NCBI GenBank assembly: GCA_030596245.1
Contig: JAUVKN010000092.1
Span: forward strand, 1-12,845
Source of the DNA: Bacteroidia bacterium
GTDB lineage: Bacteria > Bacteroidota > Bacteroidia > Bacteroidales > GCA-2748055
Length of the DNA: 12,845 bases
Direction of reading: 5' to 3'
The position numbers and the translations under genes were made by a program. This document shows, in pieces, positions 8,299 through 12,845 of the stretch. Under the pieces are notes generated by a model that was not told the origin of the DNA, ran no database searches, and saw nothing but the letters and a program-made list of their open reading frames with translations. The number at the start of each line of letters is the position of its first letter. Position 1 is the first letter of the stretch.

Positions 8299-9585
8299 TT
8301 ACTGAACAAATTCCTGGTATATGGAATGTACTTTCTTGCCCGAGTTCTCCCACTTCATGTCATTCACTTCCTGAACCCCGTGCTTCTTAAACATCTCTGA
8401 AAGGGATGGATAATTCAAAAGACCATAGATTGCATCGGCCAGTGCATCCACATCCCAAAAATCTACTTTTAATGTATATTTAAGGATCTCAGCCACCCCT
8501 GACTGGCGCGAAATGATCGAGGGTACGTTGGATTGCATGGCCTCCAGAGGAGATATGCCAAATGGCTCTGACACCGATGGCATCACATATACATCACTAA
8601 TGGAGAACATCCTGGTTACATCATCACCTTTTAAAAAGCCTGTGTAATGAAATCTGTCTGAAATTCCCAGCCTGGATGTCCAGTGGATCATCTTCTCCAG
8701 CAACTCACCGCTACCGGCCATCACAAACCTTACGTTATCCATTTTTTGCAACACCTTATATGCAGCCTGAACAAAGTACTCCGGTCCCTTTTGAATGGTG
8801 ATCCTGCCCAGGAAGGTGACCACCTTATCATTAATTCCTCGTTTCAGCTTCAACTTCTCATGATCGGGCAACGGATCCACAGCGTTGTACACTGTAATCA
8901 CCTTATCCGGATGGATCCCGTACTTCTCAATAACTGTCCTGCGGGTGAGGTTACTCACAGCGATAATTTTATCAGCCAGGTGCATGCCCATTTTCTCAAT
9001 TTCAAATACCGTGGGATTCACCTTACCGCCACTTCTGTCAAAATCAGTGGCGTGTACATGGATCACCAGTGGCTTACCGGAAGCTCTTTTTGCTGCAATC
9101 CCTGCCGGATAGGTGAGCCAGTCGTGGGAATGAATGATATCAAAATCACGTTTCAGGGTAATTTCTCCGGCCACCACTGCATAATTTGCAATCTCCTCAT
9201 ACAGGTTTTTTCCATATTTTCCCGTGAAGTTAAGCTTCCCTCCCATGGTTGTCTCCACCAAACGCTTTCCCCGGTGTTCGGCTTTATTTACCAGTTCCTC
9301 ATACTCTTCGGGAGATGTATAGGGTACAAGGTTTGAATTAATTTCAATATAAGAGAGGTCCTTCAGGTACTGGTGATCCCTCACACTTCTCATATCAACT
9401 GAAACATCTCCGGCACCGAGAAGATCTATCCTGCTCTGATCCTCGTCCCCATAAGCCTTGGGAACCACAAAAAGGATATCCAGGTCGGGTATGGAGGACA
9501 TGCCCCGTGTTAATCCATAACAGGCTGTTCCCAATCCCCCTGAAATATGTGGTGGAAATTCCCACCCGAACATCAATACCCTCAT
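8299..9585 (-). CDS. GT4-type glycosyltransferase (glycogen-synthase-like) of the glycogen operon
   Basis: A 428-residue retaining GT-B glycosyltransferase. The N-domain begins MRVLMFGWEFPPHISGGLG, the glycine-rich acceptor/donor loop shared by GT4 and GT5 enzymes, followed by IHSHDWLTYPAG (151-162) and HVHATDFDRSGG (176-187). The C-domain has FLGRITIQKG (258-267; R261 and K266 expected to contact the nucleotide-sugar phosphates), AGSGE (290-294), and SEPFGISPLEAM with the E-x7-E pair E340/E348. No signal peptide or membrane segment is visible. It sits between the debranching enzyme (19-base gap) and the GH57 gene (24-base gap). That context points to alpha-glucan chain synthesis or priming, but GT4 covers many donors and acceptors, so an unrelated glycan role cannot be excluded. 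Both this gene and the fusion gene could therefore encode glucan-elongating activities in one operon. The class is certain, the substrate inferred. Confidence 0.88.
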   Translation of the reverse strand: MRVLMFGWEFPPHISGGLGTACYGLTRGMSSIPDLDILFVVPKAYGDEDQSRIDLLGAGDVSVDMRSVRDHQYLKDLSYIEINSNLVPYTSPEEYEELVNKAEHRGKRLVETTMGGKLNFTGKYGKNLYEEIANYAVVAGEITLKRDFDIIHSHDWLTYPAGIAAKRASGKPLVIHVHATDFDRSGGKVNPTVFEIEKMGMHLADKIIAVSNLTRRTVIEKYGIHPDKVITVYNAVDPLPDHEKLKLKRGINDKVVTFLGRITIQKGPEYFVQAAYKVLQKMDNVRFVMAGSGELLEKMIHWTSRLGISDRFHYTGFLKGDDVTRMFSISDVYVMPSVSEPFGISPLEAMQSNVPSIISRQSGVAEILKYTLKVDFWDVDALADAIYGLLNYPSLSEMFKKHGVQEVNDMKWENSGKKVHSIYQEFVQ

Positions 9586-9604
9586 ACCTTCGAGATATTC
9601 AATA

Positions 9605-11542
9605 TTAATTAAAGTCTTCTATCATCTCACCTATTCTAAGCAAAGCAGCAACCCCGGTAGCCTGTGAAACGGCACCCCTTGGAAGATGGGGCGGATTACC
9701 ATCGTATACCTCCGAAATACTTCCGATCCCTCTGATGGCAAGATTCTCTTCAAATCCATCATAGATCCTTTTAATCAGGTTCTGCCCTGTTTTCTTATGC
9801 ACGTCAATGTATCCTTTTGCAAAGTGTTCCAACAACCATGGCCAAACTGTTCCCTGGTGGTATGCCCTGTCGCGCTTCTCCTGATTACCCTCATAAAGTC
9901 CTTTGTAAGCTTCATTTTTCGGTGAAAGACTTCTTAATCCACGGGAGGTTAGCAATTCCCCCTCCACCACATCCAGAATCGATTTTTTCATCTCGACAGT
10001 AAGCGGAGAATGATCCACTGCCACTGCGATCACCTGACTGGGCCTTACCGAAAAATCCCTGAAAGAATCATGAACATAATCGGCCAGGTATCCTTTTTCC
10101 TCATTCCAGTACTGTTGTATAAACGAATCCTTAATCAATCCGGGAAGATGAGACCATAGTTTATAAAACTTCTTCTCCTTATGTTCTGTCCAATCCAGGG
10201 CCTGGCAAACAGCGTTGTACCATAATGCATTCACTTCTACAGGGGATCCTGCCCTCGGAGTTACCGGATTGCCATCAATAACCGCATCCATCCAGGTTAG
10301 TGAACTCCCCTCCATGGAAGCATGGATCAAACCATTTTCCATCATATGAACCATCCCTGAAGTTCCATCCCTGTATGCTTCGAGTACTGATTTGATGGCC
10401 TTTCCATATCTCTTCCAGATGTCAAATTCAGGATCATATGCTGCATATTGCTGAAGCGACCAGATAAACCAGAGAGGTGCATCTGCTGAATTGAAGGCAG
10501 GTTCTCCTTTGATCAGAGTATTGGGAAATAATCCACTTTTCATTCGGGTCAACATCGAATCAATTACTTCCAGGGCTGTTGCCAAATCTCCGGTTGTCAA
10601 CGCGAGACCGGGCAACGACATAAAAGTATCACGCCCCCATGTACCGAACCAGGGGAAACCGGCCTTGATCTCTGTGCTATCTTTTTTCCGAACAACAAAC
10701 TGCTGAGCAGCATTAACCAGGCAATTTTTAATACTGTCTTTAGGTACCCGTTCGCCAAGCTCAACAGTGAACTTCCGCTTTAGACCTCCAGGAGCAGCTT
10801 CTGTGGTAGATGCGGAAAAAACAATCGATTCTCCCTTCTTAATGGACATCTCAAAATAGCCCGGTACATAAAGATCTTCTTTATACTCATACCCGCGTTT
10901 CTGCTCCTCCATATATTCAATGTTATAGTACCAGTCAGGAACAGAAACAAACTCAACCGGTTTGGAACACTGCATATAGAGGCCCGGGTAACCGTCATAA
11001 AGCCTGGACATGATCCCATTGCTCACCTCTGTGTACTTTGTATTGGCATAGAGGTTTGATTTGCTTAGAGCATGATAATTGCGGAAGGCCAGGAATGGTT
11101 TTAATCTTAACAGCGTTTCGGAATGCGCATCGATCAAAGTGTATTTAACAAACACCTGTTCAGCTCTGGACACAAGTAAAATCTCCCTGGAGAGTACAAC
11201 TCCTCCCACACGGTATATCAGGTATGATCCCTTGGTGTCATCAAAATCACGTACATATTTATGCCCCTTTGGCTGATAATTGTCACCCTCGTACTTATGG
11301 ATGCCCAGGTTAAACTCTTTTTCATGCTGAATGACTGTGGCATCAAGGGTGGAAAGCAACACATGGTGCTCACCATCCATCTCCTCCAGTGGAGACACAA
11401 GCAGGCCATGGTATTTTCGGGTATTGCATCCAATTATGGTAGTGGATGCATAAGAACCTGCGCGGTTTGATCTGATCACTTCCCTGGAGAGGGAATACTC
11501 CAGGTTCACCAATTCGGATTTTTCAAACTTCAGGTAACTCAT
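9605..11542 (-). CDS. Glycogen debranching enzyme (amylo-alpha-1,6-glucosidase, GH133-type)
   Basis: A 645-residue protein matching bacterial GDE. The N-terminal beta-rich domain (about 15-250) contains SNRAGSYAS and NTRKYHGLLVS (40-50). The C-terminal alpha/alpha barrel (about 270-640) contains FPWFGTWGRDTFMSLPG (296-312, including the conserved D305), NSADAPLWF (351-359), SSLTWMD (413-419), PVEVNALWYN (434-443), RPSQ (500-503) and YHQGTVWPW (561-569). These correspond to the C-terminal amylo-1,6-glucosidase half of eukaryotic AGL. The GH13 4-alpha-glucanotransferase half of AGL is absent, as in other bacterial GDEs. It removes single alpha-1,6-linked glucose stubs from limit dextrin in the cytoplasm; no signal peptide is seen. 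It is the first gene of the four-gene operon and follows a candidate Bacteroidota promoter. No Shine-Dalgarno is evident before the ATG, only an AT-rich leader. The assignment is strong. Confidence 0.94.
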   Translation of the reverse strand: MSYLKFEKSELVNLEYSLSREVIRSNRAGSYASTTIIGCNTRKYHGLLVSPLEEMDGEHHVLLSTLDATVIQHEKEFNLGIHKYEGDNYQPKGHKYVRDFDDTKGSYLIYRVGGVVLSREILLVSRAEQVFVKYTLIDAHSETLLRLKPFLAFRNYHALSKSNLYANTKYTEVSNGIMSRLYDGYPGLYMQCSKPVEFVSVPDWYYNIEYMEEQKRGYEYKEDLYVPGYFEMSIKKGESIVFSASTTEAAPGGLKRKFTVELGERVPKDSIKNCLVNAAQQFVVRKKDSTEIKAGFPWFGTWGRDTFMSLPGLALTTGDLATALEVIDSMLTRMKSGLFPNTLIKGEPAFNSADAPLWFIWSLQQYAAYDPEFDIWKRYGKAIKSVLEAYRDGTSGMVHMMENGLIHASMEGSSLTWMDAVIDGNPVTPRAGSPVEVNALWYNAVCQALDWTEHKEKKFYKLWSHLPGLIKDSFIQQYWNEEKGYLADYVHDSFRDFSVRPSQVIAVAVDHSPLTVEMKKSILDVVEGELLTSRGLRSLSPKNEAYKGLYEGNQEKRDRAYHQGTVWPWLLEHFAKGYIDVHKKTGQNLIKRIYDGFEENLAIRGIGSISEVYDGNPPHLPRGAVSQATGVAALLRIGEMIEDFN

Positions 11543-11583
11543 TTATGTGATAATTAAAATGAAAAGTACAAAAATTAAGGCCG

Positions 11584-11591
11584 CAAAAATA
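11584..11591 (-). promoter_or_regulatory. Candidate -7 promoter element of the glycogen operon
   Basis: Read on the minus strand this is TATTTTTG, an exact match to the Bacteroidota -7 consensus TAnnTTTG, 41 bases upstream of the debranching-enzyme ATG. The expected -33 position falls at about 11610-11615 and has only GTTAA, not the TTTG consensus. The start of transcription would be near 11577, leaving a 5' leader of about 35 bases. It is the best-placed candidate for driving all four genes. Confidence 0.45.
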
Positions 11592-11608
11592 CACAAAAAA
11601 ACTCTTAT

Positions 11609-11618
11609 TTAACGTTAA
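11609..11618. promoter_or_regulatory. Perfect palindrome TTAACGTTAA, possible operator
   Basis: A 10-base perfect palindrome lies over the expected -33 region of the operon promoter, followed after four bases by a further TTAAC half-site (622-626 of the same kilobase). An imperfect inverted repeat (AATTGC / GCAAATT, 11650-11665) lies further toward the lipoprotein gene. A regulator-binding site is plausible by position, but a palindrome this short in AT-rich DNA can arise by chance and no regulator gene is in view. Confidence 0.3.
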
Positions 11619-11723
11619 TGCTTAACAAAATAGGGTAGTAGAAGTTTACAATTGCAATGCAAATTTAGCAACTAATTATTACATATTGTATTCTTACTAT
11701 TTTTACAACAAAATATTATACAA

Positions 11724-12845
11724 ATGAACACCAGGATCAGCATCATCGCATCAACAGTCCTACTGTTATTTTCAGGGGGATGTGGAAATAATTCAACCAC
11801 TGCAAGTGACATTAACACCGAAAAAACAGTAAGAATTACAGGTGTACTGGAAGGTGGTGAAACGCAGATCGTGATCCTTGAAGAGATGGGGGCCAGAGAA
11901 TTTATCCCTCTGGATACGGTCATATGCGATGATTCCGGAGTCTTTGAAATTACAATTTCACCCGATGAAGTGGCCTTTTATGTGCTCCGATATGGCCCGG
12001 CTGGCTATATAACGTTGCTCATGGAACCAGGCGAAACCATTGAATTTTCCGGCTCCTATAATAATAATGTATCTTACCAGATAAAAGGCTCCAAAGGTTC
12101 CGAATTGCTTCTGAAACTCTCTCTCGAACATAGAAAGATCCTGGATGCACTGGGAGAGATCACCCGGAAAAACATGGAGCTGCTTTCATCGCCTGATTAT
12201 TCAACCCTGAAACCTCTGTTTGACAGACAATTTGATTCAATTACCACAGAATTTTACGTATACTCCTCTCAGTTTATTCATGAGAATGCCGGCTCCCTTG
12301 CTATACTGGTAGCCCTATATAACCTTTATGGCCAGGGGCTACCGGTATTTTATCCAGAGAAGGATCTGCATGTATACCAGTTTGTCGATTCAGCTTTAAC
12401 GTCTCAATACACTGGATTCGAAGCCGTAGATCTTTTGAACGCTCAGGTGAAGGAGGCGGAACGTAACCTGGGTGGAGAAGTTCAGGCCAGGGAGCTTCAA
12501 AAGGGTGAGATCGCCCCCGATTTTGTATCTTCGCGCATTGATGGAAGCCAGCTGGCACTTTCAGATCTGAGAGGTGACTATGTTTTGCTGAGCTTCTGGG
12601 CAGGATGGAGTCGTCTGAGCAGGGATGAAAATCCCACGTTGAAGAGAGCACAGGAAATGTATGGGGAACAACCTTTCAGGATTCTTCAGGTGTCATTTGA
12701 TGACAACCGGGAGATATGGACAGGGGCCATTAGAGAAGATGGGCTGGATTGGGATCATGTAAGTGAACTCACACGATGGGAGACCCCTGTAGCCGACCTT
12801 TACCAGGTTGAGAAAATACCCTGCAATCTATTACTTGATCCTTCA
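11724..12845 (+). CDS. Lipoprotein with DUF4369-like N-domain and thioredoxin-like domain lacking CxxC (partial)
   Basis: 374 codons are visible with no stop before the window end; the C-terminus is missing. A short positively charged N-terminus and hydrophobic core lead to SGGC with C20 as the likely lipidated cysteine (the lipobox is imperfect at -3). No acidic surface-export signal follows, so periplasmic anchoring is likely. Residues about 36-110 resemble DUF4369 (ITGVLEGGETQIVILEE, then DTVICDDSGVFEI). A helical middle (about 125-250) connects to a TlpA/ResA-like thioredoxin fold from about 260 (GEIAPDF, LSDLRGDYVLLSFWAGW). In the active-site position it reads W-S-R-L-S-R-DENP, where relatives read WCGPCRAENP: both cysteines are serine (S296, S299). 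The presumed cis-proline P366 is followed by C367. Such lipoproteins in this phylum are usually annotated as thiol:disulfide interchange proteins, but this copy cannot act as a normal CxxC redox enzyme. It has no obvious link to the glycogen operon beyond sharing the divergent region. Confidence 0.88.
   Translation, partial: MNTRISIIASTVLLLFSGGCGNNSTTASDINTEKTVRITGVLEGGETQIVILEEMGAREFIPLDTVICDDSGVFEITISPDEVAFYVLRYGPAGYITLLMEPGETIEFSGSYNNNVSYQIKGSKGSELLLKLSLEHRKILDALGEITRKNMELLSSPDYSTLKPLFDRQFDSITTEFYVYSSQFIHENAGSLAILVALYNLYGQGLPVFYPEKDLHVYQFVDSALTSQYTGFEAVDLLNAQVKEAERNLGGEVQARELQKGEIAPDFVSSRIDGSQLALSDLRGDYVLLSFWAGWSRLSRDENPTLKRAQEMYGEQPFRILQVSFDDNREIWTGAIREDGLDWDHVSELTRWETPVADLYQVEKIPCNLLLDPS

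Larger units (their letters stand above)
11543..11723. promoter_or_regulatory. AT-rich divergent intergenic region with operon and lipoprotein-gene promoters
   Basis: These 181 bases contain no gene and separate the start of the glycogen operon (minus) from the start of the lipoprotein gene (plus). The stretch is markedly more AT-rich than the flanking coding DNA. It holds a -7-like element for the operon, a perfect 10-base palindrome and an imperfect inverted repeat. For the plus-strand gene the best -7 candidate is TATTTTTA near 11698 (one mismatch to TAnnTTTG), with no good -33 partner. Confidence 0.7.

Noticed and set aside
8683..9336. 217-codon plus-strand open frame opposite the GT4 gene
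   Set aside because: It is long but lies wholly inside the GT4 gene, whose motifs are intact. The translation is rich in His, Cys and Leu with no recognisable domain, typical of an antisense shadow.
11543..11723. Small RNA or riboswitch in the 181-base divergent gap
   Set aside because: The region is AT-rich with only short palindromes. No extended stem, terminator or recognisable riboswitch motif was seen.

Overview
The window looks like a chromosomal segment of a Bacteroidota member, probably of the Bacteroidales type. Shine-Dalgarno sequences are weak or absent, intergenic regions carry TAnnTTTG-like promoter elements, and there is a DUF4369/thioredoxin-like lipoprotein. There is also a glycogen gene set of the kind found in this phylum. 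No RNA genes, insertion sequences, CRISPR arrays or phage genes are visible. Coding density is high, and the longest gap between genes is 181 bases.

Layout. Bases 1-494 (minus strand) hold the N-terminal 164 codons of ribF (FMN adenylyltransferase/riboflavin kinase), cut by the window edge. Diverging from it, glgB (554-2566, plus) encodes a glycogen branching enzyme. Converging on glgB with 33 bases between the stops is a tightly packed four-gene minus-strand operon, in transcription order: glycogen debranching enzyme (11542-9605), GT4 glycosyltransferase (9585-8299), GH57 amylase/glucanotransferase with a Lys-rich repeat tail (8274-6859), and a 1411-residue fusion of a eukaryote-like GT3 glycogen synthase with a GT35 alpha-glucan phosphorylase (6835-2600). 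Gaps inside the operon are 19-24 bases. A 181-base AT-rich divergent region (11543-11723) separates the operon from the last gene, a partial lipoprotein (11724 to the end, plus) with a DUF4369-like N-domain and a thioredoxin-like C-domain whose CxxC is replaced by SxxS.

How the genes work together. GT3 (probably UDP-glucose dependent) and perhaps GT4 extend alpha-1,4 chains. GlgB adds alpha-1,6 branches. The phosphorylase shortens outer chains to glucose-1-phosphate. GH57 (hydrolysis or 4-alpha-glucan transfer) and the GH133-type debranching enzyme finish the branch points. None of the five has a visible signal peptide, so this is a cytoplasmic storage-glycogen cycle and not a starch-uptake locus. 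No glgC or GT5 glgA is present in the window.

Most notable points: synthase and phosphorylase in one polypeptide; a (KKSTAA)n basic tail on the GH57 enzyme, encoded by near-identical 18-bp tandem repeats; and a thioredoxin-fold lipoprotein that has lost both catalytic cysteines but carries a Cys directly after its presumed cis-proline.
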